A stretch of 13,454 nt of DNA from an uncultured Roseburia sp. (GCA_947070915.1 CAMTDY010000063.1:1-13454), one strand, 5' to 3'. Counted from the first letter of the stretch, positions 1-8,125 are shown. Translations and numbers: made by a program. The notes: generated by a model from the sequence alone, not told the origin.

Positions 1-1
1 T

Positions 2-1435
2 GACGGATTTATGCTGGGAATGACCGTTGTGTATGAATCCGCGGTCCAGACGCTGGCACACTCTGCTTATGTCTATCCAGGATATGGCGGATCTTCACTG
101 CTGGCTGGTCTGCCTAGTTCATGGGATGAGAGCCGGCTGCTGGCAGGTGCTCCGGGAGAGTCTGTGATCCGAGCGAGAAGAAGCGGGGAAAACTGGTATG
201 TGGGAGCTATGACCAATGCGGCCAGCGACTATGAGATCTCCCTGGACTTCCTGGATCCGGGCGAGACCTATTACGCCTATATTTATACGGACCGGGAAGG
301 GGGCGGCATCGATGTGGAAACCCGTCAGGTGACCTCCGATACCGTAATGGATCTCAGTTTGATGAAAGCCGGAGGCTGCGCCATTAAATTCAGCAAGAAT
401 GATCCGATCGGATTTTCGGTGCATGACGGATACAAATATTATGAGGCGGAGGATGCGCAGCTGGGACAGGGGACTTCGATTTCCCAGACAGATTATGTTT
501 CCGGTAAAAAGTTTGTAAATAATGTGGGTGGAAACAGTAGCAAAACGGTAACCTTTGAGGTGGAGGCCCTGGAAGCGGGTGAGCATGAGTGCAGGCTCTT
601 CCTGATATCCCCGACGGCAAAGAATCTGTATGTAAAGGTGAACGATGGGAAGCCCATCGAGCTGAGCAGCGTGGTTGCTGTGGCTGGCGATGGCAACGCT
701 GTTGCGGCGAAGTCTATCAATATAGATCTGGAGGAAGGCACCAATACAATCTGTCTGTACAATGACAAGGCTGGAGCGCCGGGCATCGACCGGATCGCCA
801 TATCCAAAGCAGACCTTTCCATGTCAGAGGTAACTTTGTCAAAAGAAGAATATGATTATAGCGGAGAGAGAAATACGCCGGCGGTAACCGTTGTAAGAAA
901 CGGCGTCACGCTGACGGATGGAGAAGACTACCAGGTATTTTATTCCAACTGTAAACAGGCGGGTACTGCCACAGTGACCGTTGTGGGAATTGGTGAGTAT
1001 GCCGGCAGGGTACAGAAAACGTATACCATTAAGAAAGCGCCAGAGCCGCCGCAGGTGACACCGGCGCCCCAGAATCCATCTGGAAATGGTTCACTGGCAA
1101 CGCCAGCTCCATCTGTTCCGACACCTGCCCCGAAAACTAGCGTAAAGAAACCAGGAAAGGTACAGGGTGTCACGGTTAAGAGCAAGAAGAAAAAGACGAT
1201 GACAGTGAGCTTTAAGAAACTGAAAGATGTATCATCTTATCAGATCTCTTACAGTATGAATAAGAAGTGGAAGAAAGCAAAGACCATCGTTGTTAAAGGT
1301 TCCGTTTCCAAAAAAGTAATAAAGAAACTGAAATCAAAGAAACTTTACTATGTTCGTGTGCGTGCACTCCGCAAATCCGGTGGGAAAAAGTTGTATGGCA
1401 CATGGAGCAAAGTAAAGAAAGTTAAGATTAAATAG
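2..1435 (+). CDS. GH97-type glycoside hydrolase, C-terminal part (5' end cut by window edge)
   Basis: The frame is open from base 2, so the true start lies outside. Residues are counted from the first visible ATG at 11. Residues 1-130 match the end of a GH97 enzyme (alpha-glucosidase/alpha-galactosidase family): a VVYESAVQTLA core-end helix, then the C-terminal beta domain with LPSSWDESRLL, ARRSGENWYVGA and a GGCAIKF end. Residues 141-266 form a CBM35/CBM6-like carbohydrate-binding domain (YYEAEDA start, IDRIAIS end). Residues 274-341 resemble a Big-like Ig domain (DYSGERNTP, GEDYQVFYSN, GIGEYAG). A Pro/Thr linker spans about 344-375, and 376-474 is a very Lys-rich Fn3-like module. No LPXTG sorting signal is seen, so wall attachment, if any, would be non-covalent through the cationic end (inference). 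The catalytic residues are outside the window, so the substrate cannot be called. Confidence 0.85.
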   Translation, partial: DGFMLGMTVVYESAVQTLAHSAYVYPGYGGSSLLAGLPSSWDESRLLAGAPGESVIRARRSGENWYVGAMTNAASDYEISLDFLDPGETYYAYIYTDREGGGIDVETRQVTSDTVMDLSLMKAGGCAIKFSKNDPIGFSVHDGYKYYEAEDAQLGQGTSISQTDYVSGKKFVNNVGGNSSKTVTFEVEALEAGEHECRLFLISPTAKNLYVKVNDGKPIELSSVVAVAGDGNAVAAKSINIDLEEGTNTICLYNDKAGAPGIDRIAISKADLSMSEVTLSKEEYDYSGERNTPAVTVVRNGVTLTDGEDYQVFYSNCKQAGTATVTVVGIGEYAGRVQKTYTIKKAPEPPQVTPAPQNPSGNGSLATPAPSVPTPAPKTSVKKPGKVQGVTVKSKKKKTMTVSFKKLKDVSSYQISYSMNKKWKKAKTIVVKGSVSKKVIKKLKSKKLYYVRVRALRKSGGKKLYGTWSKVKKVKIK

Positions 1436-1449
1436 GATGTTTGGTAATA

Positions 1450-1485
1450 GACGCGTCGGGCTTGCCAGGGCAAGTTTGGCGTGTC
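1450..1485 (+). repeat. Imperfect palindrome that is a near-perfect stem only as + strand RNA
   Basis: Arms 1450-1466 and 1469-1485 pair over about 16 bases around a tiny loop. Every departure from Watson-Crick pairing is G opposite T, which is allowed as G-U in RNA of the + strand but would be C-A on the - strand. It lies 14 bases after the hydrolase stop. A competing small hairpin, TTGGCG-TGT-CGCCAA, sits at 1476-1490. No T-run follows, so it is not a standard terminator. It may be an mRNA 3'-end structure or a dispersed REP-like element. Confidence 0.55.
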
Positions 1486-1498
1486 GCCAAGTAAAATA

Positions 1499-1576
1499 AA
1501 AAAGTACTATCAATCATAGGAGAACCAGCACAGACATATTGTGAAATGGTTCTCCGGTTGATGGTACTTTTTCTTT
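1499..1576 (+). terminator. Two-storey hairpin with A-tract and T-tract, probable terminator
   Basis: The outer stem pairs 1499-1513 with 1558-1572 (15 pairs including one G-T). The inner stem pairs GGAGAACCA (1519-1527) with TGGTTCTCC (1547-1555) around a 19-base loop. The stem ends in a five-T run followed by CTTT. The A-tract at the other foot would serve a - strand transcript equally, so it could work in both directions. On the + strand it would end the hydrolase transcript just before the AraC promoter. Confidence 0.65.
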
Positions 1577-1596
1577 CCGGGTTGACGTGCCGGAAA
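1574..1596. promoter_or_regulatory. Inverted repeat spanning the -35 of the AraC promoter, candidate operator
   Basis: TTTCCGG at 1574-1580 and CCGGAAA at 1590-1596 are exact reverse complements separated by nine bases. The -35 hexamer TTGACG lies in the middle of the dyad, so a dimeric protein bound here would compete with RNA polymerase. The binding protein is unknown. Confidence 0.5.
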
Positions 1597-1610
1597 AGAG
1601 ATGTTAGTAT
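1582..1610 (+). promoter_or_regulatory. SigA-type promoter for the AraC regulator
   Basis: TTGACG (1582-1587), a 17-base spacer, and TAGTAT (1605-1610). The expected start of transcription is about 1617, giving a short leader of roughly 25 bases before the ATG at 1642. This rules out the upstream in-frame start near 1546. Confidence 0.65.
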
Positions 1611-1641
1611 AAAGCTAATTGGCATGATGAGGGGGGCAATC

Positions 1642-2472
1642 ATGAAAGAAGAGTGGCAGGTCTGGTGGCTGAATTTCAGTCAATATGAAGATATAAGGCT
1701 CTATGAGGTAGGCAGGCAAAAATGTCCCACGGGCTATGAATTCGGTCCTATTATCCGGGATAAATATATCCTGCACTATGTATTTAATGGAGCGGGGACG
1801 TTATATTTAGATCAAAAAGAGTTTGCGGTAAAGGAGCAGAGTCTTTTTTTGCTACCCCCTAATACATTGGTTCGCTATCAGGCAGATGAAATAACACCCT
1901 GGCATTATATATGGATCCATATTCATGGATTCAAAGTGGTGGAGCTGCTGCAGAAGGCAGGACTGACAAGAAAGACACCGGTGCTGTGGCTGCCGGAGGT
2001 AGGTGCGCGGCTGGGGGGGATTCTGCAGGAAATATGTGACTGTCACGAAGAGGAGTATACCTGTATGGGAAAATTGTATTATTTTTTCCAGCTTCTGATC
2101 GACAACTCTCCGCATAAGCCGGAGGAAGGGGAGCAGACAGAACCGGCTCTTCGTTACGTTCAATGGGTTATTGATTATATCAATCAAAAGTATTCAGAGC
2201 CGATCTGCGTTCAGAGCATCGCTGATTTTTGTGGAATTGACAGATCCTATCTCAGTAAGGTATTCAAATATGCCACAGGCTATACCATTCAGGAGTATTT
2301 GATCCGGTTCCGGATCAAAAAGGCGAAGCAGCTGCTCAGGGAGACCGCCATGCCAGTGCAGCACGTCTCTTATTCCGTCGGATACAATGACCCATTTTCC
2401 TTTTCCAAAGTATTTAAGAAACAGACGGGCATGTCTCCGTCAGTGTGGAGAAATACAGGGGGCAAAATATGA
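1642..2472 (+). CDS. AraC-family transcriptional regulator with N-terminal cupin-type sensor
   Basis: This 276-residue protein has the usual length and two-part layout of one-component sugar regulators. Residues about 15-100 form the ligand-binding beta-barrel (YVFNGAGTLYLDQKEFAV, then FLLPPNTLVRYQ). Residues about 176-271 form the DNA-binding domain with two helix-turn-helix units (SIADFCGIDRSYLSKVFK at 192-209; VQHVSYSVGYNDPFSFSKVF at 239-258) and the family end TGMSPSVWR. The frame runs further upstream, but the ATG at 1642 has a GAGGGGGGC ribosome site and lies just downstream of a good promoter. Its stop overlaps the next ATG, so it is co-translated with the Nudix gene. Its targets are unknown; the preceding hydrolase gene is a candidate only by proximity, and a terminator separates the two. 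Confidence 0.9.
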   Translation: MKEEWQVWWLNFSQYEDIRLYEVGRQKCPTGYEFGPIIRDKYILHYVFNGAGTLYLDQKEFAVKEQSLFLLPPNTLVRYQADEITPWHYIWIHIHGFKVVELLQKAGLTRKTPVLWLPEVGARLGGILQEICDCHEEEYTCMGKLYYFFQLLIDNSPHKPEEGEQTEPALRYVQWVIDYINQKYSEPICVQSIADFCGIDRSYLSKVFKYATGYTIQEYLIRFRIKKAKQLLRETAMPVQHVSYSVGYNDPFSFSKVFKKQTGMSPSVWRNTGGKI

Positions 2473-3029
2473 AATTTATCTCGATCAGGAAAGTTTTTGG
2501 AGGAAGATTTATTCATCGCTACGATATTACCTATGAGACAGAAGAGGGGCGGGAAAAGATCTATGAGATGATCAGCCGAAATCCGGAAGTAAGCCGGCTG
2601 GAGGACCTGCAGAAGAAAAAAGCGGATGCGGTGGTGCTGGTCATGCATGATGAGAACGGGGAAAAGCTGCTTCTCAACCGGGAGTTTCGCCTGGCGCCGG
2701 GGGAGTGGGTGTACAATTTTCCGGCGGGCTTGATCGAGCGGGGGGAGACGCCGGAAGAGAGCGCCGCCAGGGAATTACGGGAAGAGACGGGACTTGAACT
2801 GGTAAAGATCAAAGAGATCCTGCCCATCAGTTACAGCGCGGTGGGATTTTCCAATGAGACCAATCTCTGCATCGTGGGCACAGCGGCGGGAAAGATCCGG
2901 AAGAGCGATTCTCCGGCAGAAGAGATCGAAGCCGGGTGGTACACAAAAAAAGAGGTGCGGCATCTGCTTCAGAACGAACTTTTTGCCGGCAGGACCCAGG
3001 CATACAGTTATCTGTGGAGCAGGGAATAA
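2469..3029 (+). CDS. Nudix hydrolase, ADP-ribose pyrophosphatase type
   Basis: A 186-residue protein of normal length for the ADP-ribose pyrophosphatase branch, which splits nucleoside diphosphates linked to another group using Mg2+. The Nudix box is complete at residues 87-109: G87, E93, then RELREETGL at 101-109, so the metal-binding glutamates are present. The NFPAG lead-in and the basic N-terminal strand (ISIRKVFGGRF) also fit this branch. The ATG at 2469 overlaps the AraC stop as ATGA and has CAGGGGGC at good spacing; an upstream GTG at 2445 is less likely. Pairing with an AraC regulator gives no clear functional link. The exact substrate cannot be read from sequence. Confidence 0.88.
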   Translation: MKFISIRKVFGGRFIHRYDITYETEEGREKIYEMISRNPEVSRLEDLQKKKADAVVLVMHDENGEKLLLNREFRLAPGEWVYNFPAGLIERGETPEESAARELREETGLELVKIKEILPISYSAVGFSNETNLCIVGTAAGKIRKSDSPAEEIEAGWYTKKEVRHLLQNELFAGRTQAYSYLWSRE

Positions 3030-3159
3030 GGCGTAGAAAACAGCTGGAAAATTCCATGGATCTATGATAAAATGAGCTTTGGCGGAATTGTCCGCGGACT
3101 TAAAAAAACTCAATATGAATTATTTTACGTAAGAGATTACAGGTAGGGAGGCAGAAAAA

Positions 3160-5064
3160 GTGAAGAATAAAAGTATTGGTATAATAACCATTATTTTGAT
3201 TGCACAGATCATCGTGATGGCGGTGGTGTATTATTTTGTGGATTTTTCTGTGACGGGAACTATGAAGGAAAATGCTGTAAAGACGATGGAAACCGTTTCC
3301 CAGGAACGATCCCGGATCATCGAAAATTATATTGTTGATACGGAAAACTATCTGACGGCATACAGCCGCGCCGGGGAGATCAAAGCGCTTTTAAAGGATC
3401 CTTCGGATCCGGATGCCGTCAGGGAAGCACAGGCATATACGGAGCAGTTCAGCAAGGACCGGGAATATCTGGAAGGGATTTATACCAGTGACTGGCAGAC
3501 AAATGTGCTGGCCCACACCAATCCCAAAGTTGTAGGTATTACCACGAGAAAGGGAGAGGCGCTTTCGGCGCTGCAGAAACTGCTGCTGGATTCGGAAAAG
3601 GTGTATAATGCGGGAATCATCATCTCGCCTGCCAGCAAAACACAGATCATCTCAATATACCGGGCCTGCTATGATGAGAACAACAATCCGGTCGGCCTGG
3701 TAGGAGGCGGTATTTTTACGGAAGGTCTGGTAAATATTCTGGACAGTCTGCCGGCAGAGGGAATGAAGCAGCTGAATTATTATTTAGTGAATACAAAAAC
3801 AGGGGAATATATTTTCCATTCGGATAAAGATAAAATAACGAAGATTGCAGAAGAACAGTACATAAAGGATATTTTACAGCAGATCAAGGATGGTGGCCAT
3901 TCCGGGTCATTGACCTTTGAAGAAGGGGATACGGAATATCTGGCGTCCTATCAGTTTATGGATGGAAGAGACTGGGCATTTGTCATTACAGACCCCTCAT
4001 CAGAGGTTTTTAGTTCCCTGGGAAAGATCCGGTTTGTGCTGGTCCTGATCTGTATCATCGGAGTAGCTATTCTGATGGTATTTACATATAAGATTATCGA
4101 CCGTCTCATAAAGTCCCTCAAAGAGGTTGTGGAAACGCTGGGATTATGCAGCGGCTCTCTGAATACAAAGACCGATGATCTTAGTGCACATGCCCAGAAC
4201 CTGGTGGGGTGTGTGACAGAAAATACTTCGGTCATCGAAGAACTGACAGCGAGCCAGATACACACAGATGATATCGTGGAAGATGTACATGAGAAGGTTA
4301 CGGATATTGGAAAATGGATGGAACATACGATGGAACATCTGGGGATGAGTGTGAAGTCCAGTGAGGGACTGATCCGCCGTTCCGGAGAGATGAATGAACA
4401 GGCGCAGAATGCCTATGAGAACAGCCGAAAGACCTTCGAGGAGACAAAAGAGGCAGTTCAGGATGTCATGCAGCGGCTGGAAGAAATCTCCCGGATCAAT
4501 AAGATGACAGGGGAGATCGTGGACATTGCTTCCCAGACCAAGCTGCTTTCGTTAAATGCTGCCCTGGAGGCTGCAAGAGCTGGGGAGGCTGGAAAAGGAT
4601 TTGAAGTGGTGGCTGAGGAGATCGGCGGTCTGGCACAGACCACGACGGCGACAGCCGGCGATATCCAGAGCATATGTGACGATGCCAATGCCAGCATCGA
4701 GGACGTTAAAAAATGTTTTGACACGATCATACAGTTTCTGGAACAGAACGTTATGGGGCAGTTTGAGGTCTTTGCAGAAAATGCCCGCCAGTACAGTGTT
4801 TCGGCAGATCAGATACGCCATGAAATTATGGATCTGAACGAATCGTCAGATGTGCTGAGCGACTCTCTTCAGCAGATCACGGGCAGTGTCAGCGCTGTCA
4901 AAAAAGTTACCAGAGAGAATAGTACAGCCATCGGAATGATCGGGGAAAAGAATGGAAATACTTCCCAGATAGCGGACAATATCCGGCAGCAGTCGGAGGA
5001 CAACAGAAAATTAATCCTGCAGCTGGAGAAATTGATTAAACGATTTAAATTTTACACATCTTAA
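3160..5064 (+). CDS. Methyl-accepting chemotaxis protein with Cache-type sensor
   Basis: 634 residues from a GTG start with AGGGAGG eight bases upstream. Membrane helix 1 is at residues 6-28. An extracellular region of about 260 residues fits a dCache ligand sensor (family inference). Membrane helix 2 is at 292-311. The cytoplasmic coiled-coil hairpin has its tip at 455-485 (QTKLLSLNAALEAARAGEAGKGFEVVA), which binds CheA/CheW in known receptors. The two arms are about equal (roughly 150-165 residues each), leaving no room for an ordinary HAMP domain; the post-membrane stretch lacks the HAMP proline and DEIG motif. The tip has K461 where most receptors have Asn, and GGLAQTTTATA replaces the usual VRxLAExS. 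No CheR-tethering pentapeptide is seen at the C-terminus. The ligand is unknown. A MATE pump follows after 18 bases, probably in one transcript. Confidence 0.9.
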   Translation: MKNKSIGIITIILIAQIIVMAVVYYFVDFSVTGTMKENAVKTMETVSQERSRIIENYIVDTENYLTAYSRAGEIKALLKDPSDPDAVREAQAYTEQFSKDREYLEGIYTSDWQTNVLAHTNPKVVGITTRKGEALSALQKLLLDSEKVYNAGIIISPASKTQIISIYRACYDENNNPVGLVGGGIFTEGLVNILDSLPAEGMKQLNYYLVNTKTGEYIFHSDKDKITKIAEEQYIKDILQQIKDGGHSGSLTFEEGDTEYLASYQFMDGRDWAFVITDPSSEVFSSLGKIRFVLVLICIIGVAILMVFTYKIIDRLIKSLKEVVETLGLCSGSLNTKTDDLSAHAQNLVGCVTENTSVIEELTASQIHTDDIVEDVHEKVTDIGKWMEHTMEHLGMSVKSSEGLIRRSGEMNEQAQNAYENSRKTFEETKEAVQDVMQRLEEISRINKMTGEIVDIASQTKLLSLNAALEAARAGEAGKGFEVVAEEIGGLAQTTTATAGDIQSICDDANASIEDVKKCFDTIIQFLEQNVMGQFEVFAENARQYSVSADQIRHEIMDLNESSDVLSDSLQQITGSVSAVKKVTRENSTAIGMIGEKNGNTSQIADNIRQQSEDNRKLILQLEKLIKRFKFYTS

Positions 5065-5082
5065 AAATGGAGATGAATCATA

Positions 5083-6462
5083 ATGAAACAAATCAGAGAG
5101 TTATTTCAGGCAACAGATATGACAGTGGGAAGACCATGGGAAAAGATTGTTGCATTTACTCTTCCCATGCTGATCGGGAACATCGCCCAGCAACTCTATA
5201 ATACTGTGGACAGTATCGTCGTTGGCAAATATGTAGGGGATAATGCCCTGGCAGCTGTGGGAAGCGCCGGACCGATCCTGAACCTGTTGCTGGTATTGTT
5301 TATCGGCATCAGTATGGGAGCCAGCATTATGGTGGCGCAGTATTATGGTGCGAAGCAGAGAAAGGATCTCTCCTGTACCATTGGAAACTGTATTCTGCTG
5401 ACGGCGGCAGCGGTGATTATTATCATGGTTCTGTCCCTGGTCATTGTAAAGCCGTTGCTGGTATTACTGAAGACGCCGGAAAGTATTATTGGCTGGTGTA
5501 CTTCCTATCTCATGATTATGTTTATCGGAATCGTGGGCTGTGCCTATTATAATATTCTCAGTGGTGTTCTGAGGGGACTGGGAGATTCTTTTTCGGCACT
5601 GCTGTATCTTCTGGTATCTACCGTGCTGAATATCGTTCTTGACCTGCTTTTTGTGGCAAAGCTGGGGATGGGAGTCAGCGGCGTGGCGCTGGCGACAGTG
5701 ATCGCCCAGGCGGTATCAGCAGTGCTGTGTTTTTTGCGTCTGGCTAAGATGACAGAGATATTTGACCTGAAGCCCTGTTATATGAAACTTCATAAAAAAT
5801 ATGCGAAAAATATTGTCCGTCTGGGACTTCCCTCCGGTCTGACCCAGGCAATATTTTCCATGGCTATGATCATCGTCCAGTCCCTGACCAATAGTTTTGG
5901 CGAGATGTTTATCGCAGCAAATGTAATCGTCATGAGGGTGGATGGCTTTGCGATGCTCCCGAATTTTTCTTTTGGAACTGCCATGACTACATACGCCGGG
6001 CAGAACGTGGGAGCGAGAAAACAGGATCGTGTGACCCAGGGAGCGAAGCAGGGCACCTTGATCGCCGTGCTCACCACATCTGTTATCACAGGAGCTATCC
6101 TTATTTTTGGAAAACAGCTTATGGGAATCTTTACCGATACCTCAGAGCTGGTGGATCTGAGCCGGCGCATGATGGGGATCATCGCATTTGGATATATAGC
6201 GATGGCGGTGACCCAGAGCCTGTCCGGTGTCATGCGGGGAGCCGGTGATACCATGACGCCGATGTGGATCTCTTTGTTTACGACAGTTGTAGTTCGCGTG
6301 CCTGTGGCATATGGCATCGCCTATCTGACCAGAAGTGCAGAACTTCCCAATGGAAGGCAGGAATGTATCTTTATTTCCCTGCTATGTTCCTGGGTGATCG
6401 GCGCTGTGGTGACAGCGGTCTTCTACCGCATGGGAAAATGGAGAGAGAAGGCGCTGAGTTAG
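5083..6462 (+). CDS. MATE-family multidrug/organic cation efflux pump
   Basis: A 459-residue inner-membrane protein of normal MATE length with about twelve hydrophobic helices in two similar halves. Recognisable motifs are PMLIGNIAQQLYNTVDSIVV near residues 27-46 with VGDNALAAVGSAGP after it, QYYGAK at the end of the second helix region, LRGLGD in the first half, and VMRGAGDTMTPM in the second half. Such pumps export drugs or metabolites by Na+ or H+ antiport; the coupling ion and substrate cannot be told here. A GGAG ribosome site lies ten bases before the ATG. The gene follows the chemoreceptor by 18 bases and ends at a strong terminator, suggesting a two-gene unit, although no promoter was convincing upstream of the receptor. 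Confidence 0.92.
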   Translation: MKQIRELFQATDMTVGRPWEKIVAFTLPMLIGNIAQQLYNTVDSIVVGKYVGDNALAAVGSAGPILNLLLVLFIGISMGASIMVAQYYGAKQRKDLSCTIGNCILLTAAAVIIIMVLSLVIVKPLLVLLKTPESIIGWCTSYLMIMFIGIVGCAYYNILSGVLRGLGDSFSALLYLLVSTVLNIVLDLLFVAKLGMGVSGVALATVIAQAVSAVLCFLRLAKMTEIFDLKPCYMKLHKKYAKNIVRLGLPSGLTQAIFSMAMIIVQSLTNSFGEMFIAANVIVMRVDGFAMLPNFSFGTAMTTYAGQNVGARKQDRVTQGAKQGTLIAVLTTSVITGAILIFGKQLMGIFTDTSELVDLSRRMMGIIAFGYIAMAVTQSLSGVMRGAGDTMTPMWISLFTTVVVRVPVAYGIAYLTRSAELPNGRQECIFISLLCSWVIGAVVTAVFYRMGKWREKALS

Positions 6463-6480
6463 TGTTTTGAATAAACGGCG

Positions 6481-6510
6481 GGGCAGTGTTTGACTGCCCT
6501 TCTGTTTTTT
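6481..6510 (+). terminator. Rho-independent terminator after the MATE gene
   Basis: GGGCAGT (6481-6487) pairs with ACTGCCC (6493-6499) around a five-base loop and is followed by TTCTG and six T's ending at 6510. It ends the receptor-pump transcript. The next gene begins only 26 bases later, with no promoter seen between, so that gene may rely on read-through or a promoter inside the MATE coding region. Confidence 0.85.
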
Positions 6511-6535
6511 GAGGAGCAAATGGAGGATGGAAAAT

Positions 6536-8125
6536 ATGATTTTGAAAAATAAGATCTATCTGTATGTGACCGAATTTTTTGCAGGGATGTCTGTGATGGC
6601 GGTAGAGCTTGGAGCCAGCCGTCTGCTGGCTCCCTATTTCAGTTCTTCCCAGATCGTGTGGACGATCATTATCGGAACGATTATGATCGCTATGGCGCTG
6701 GGAAATATTTATGGCGGCAGAGCCGCTGACAAAAATCCTGATCCGGACAGGCTGTACCGGCGGATGATCGTTGCGGCAGTGTGGATCGCCGCCATTCCCC
6801 TGGTGGGAAAATATATCATTCTGGGAATCTCTGCGCTGCTTATATTTTCTGTGAGCAGCAATTTCCTGATCTGGGCCGCCTTTGCCGCCTGTATGGTCAT
6901 CTTTGTATTTCCTCTGTTTCTTCTGGGGACTGTGACCCCTTCCCTGGTAAAATATACTGTGGACAGTTTAGAGGACAGTGGAAAGACTGTAGGTATGCTG
7001 AATGCTTCCAATACCATCGGCAGCATCATTGGAACTTTTGTGCCCACCTTTGTTACGATTCCTGCTTTTGGAACCTCGGTGACATTTCTGGTCTTTGCGG
7101 GAATCCTTTTGCTACTGGCTTTGATCTATTTTGCGAGCAAAAAAATCATGGGAAGAAGTGCCGTTGTGGGAATGATTTTGTTCGTTCTGTGCTGTGCCGG
7201 CGGTTTCTCCGACCGTTTTGCCTTCTGGGAGACCGGACTGGTTTACGAGGGGGAGTCCGTATACAATTATCTGCAGGTCAAAGAGGACAAAAATAATGTG
7301 ATCCTCTCTACCAATGTGCTGTTTGGCGTGCAGTCGATCCTGCGAAAAGATGCCAGCCTGTCGGGGATGTATTATGATTATATGATGGCGGCGCCGGTCA
7401 TGGCAGGAGTGAATGAAAAAGAGGATCTGGATGTGCTGGTCCTTGGTATGGGGACGGGAACTTTTGCCCTCCAGTGTGAGAGATATTTTGACAACATTCA
7501 TATCGAGGGCGTGGAAATTGATGAGAAGATCACAAAACTTGCGAAGCAGTACTTTCAGCAGCCGGAAGATATACCGGTGGCTACTTATGACGGCAGGGCG
7601 TATCTGAACGCTGTGGATAAAAAATATGATGTGATCCTGGTGGATGCTTTTCAGGATATCACCATTCCCTTCCAGATGTCTTCCTTTGAATTTTTTACCC
7701 TTGTACAGGCTCATTTGAAAGAGGGCGGGGTAATGGCTGTGAATCTGAACATGAAGGGGAGCGAGGAGGGCAACATCAACCAATACCTGTCGGATACCAT
7801 TGGCAGTGTATTTGAACATGTATATACGATAGATGTGCCGGGATGTACAAACCGTGCCTTATACGCTTTTAATTCCGGGGAGACCGTGGACCGCTTCCGA
7901 AGAGGGATCACCGCTGAGACCGACGAAGATCTCACGGGACTTATGCAAAAAATATTAGAGGGAATGCAGCCCTATGAGGCTGGAAACCTCATAATGACAG
8001 ATGATAAGGCGCCGGTGGAGCTTCTGGGGATGCGGGTGATCGACAGCCTGATCCGGGATGAGGTGGAGTACTACCGGGGGATTTATGAAAGAGAGGGTGT
8101 GGAGGGGCTGCTAAAAGGGCTTTAA
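6536..8125 (+). CDS. Membrane-anchored spermidine synthase-like protein
   Basis: 529 residues. The N-terminal half (about residues 5-240) has several membrane helices, starting FFAGMSVMAVELGASRLLAPYF, as in proteins annotated as fused MFS/spermidine synthase. The C-terminal half (about 290-430) is a Rossmann-type aminopropyltransferase domain: VLVLGMGTGT at 300-309, VEID at 326-329, DGRAYL at 352-357 and VDAFQDITIP at 369-378. D352 and D370 match the aspartates that bind substrate and catalyse in spermidine synthase. No speD-like decarboxylase is in the window, so true polyamine synthesis is unproven. Starts considered were TTG 6509, ATG 6527 and ATG 6536; the last has the best TGGAGG site, nine bases away. 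Family recognition is firm, while the substrate is unknown. Confidence 0.85.
   Translation: MILKNKIYLYVTEFFAGMSVMAVELGASRLLAPYFSSSQIVWTIIIGTIMIAMALGNIYGGRAADKNPDPDRLYRRMIVAAVWIAAIPLVGKYIILGISALLIFSVSSNFLIWAAFAACMVIFVFPLFLLGTVTPSLVKYTVDSLEDSGKTVGMLNASNTIGSIIGTFVPTFVTIPAFGTSVTFLVFAGILLLLALIYFASKKIMGRSAVVGMILFVLCCAGGFSDRFAFWETGLVYEGESVYNYLQVKEDKNNVILSTNVLFGVQSILRKDASLSGMYYDYMMAAPVMAGVNEKEDLDVLVLGMGTGTFALQCERYFDNIHIEGVEIDEKITKLAKQYFQQPEDIPVATYDGRAYLNAVDKKYDVILVDAFQDITIPFQMSSFEFFTLVQAHLKEGGVMAVNLNMKGSEEGNINQYLSDTIGSVFEHVYTIDVPGCTNRALYAFNSGETVDRFRRGITAETDEDLTGLMQKILEGMQPYEAGNLIMTDDKAPVELLGMRVIDSLIRDEVEYYRGIYEREGVEGLLKGL

Noticed and set aside
1546..1641. Upstream in-frame extension of the AraC protein
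   Set aside because: It would begin inside the terminator hairpin and upstream of the promoter at 1582-1610; the added residues are not family-like and the ATG at 1642 has the ribosome site.
3045..3126. Candidate promoters and a small GC dyad (GTCCGCGGAC) upstream of the chemoreceptor
   Set aside because: TGGAAA-17-TAAAAT and TTGTCC-17-CAATAT are too weak, and the dyad has no loop or T-run; none can be supported over chance. No SigD-type motif was found either.
5790..6317. 175-codon open frame on the minus strand
   Set aside because: It is antisense to the MATE gene and looks like the complement of hydrophobic helices.
7112..7819. 235-codon open frame on the minus strand
   Set aside because: It lies opposite the well-supported spermidine-synthase-like gene and shows His/Ile-rich antisense composition with no motif.
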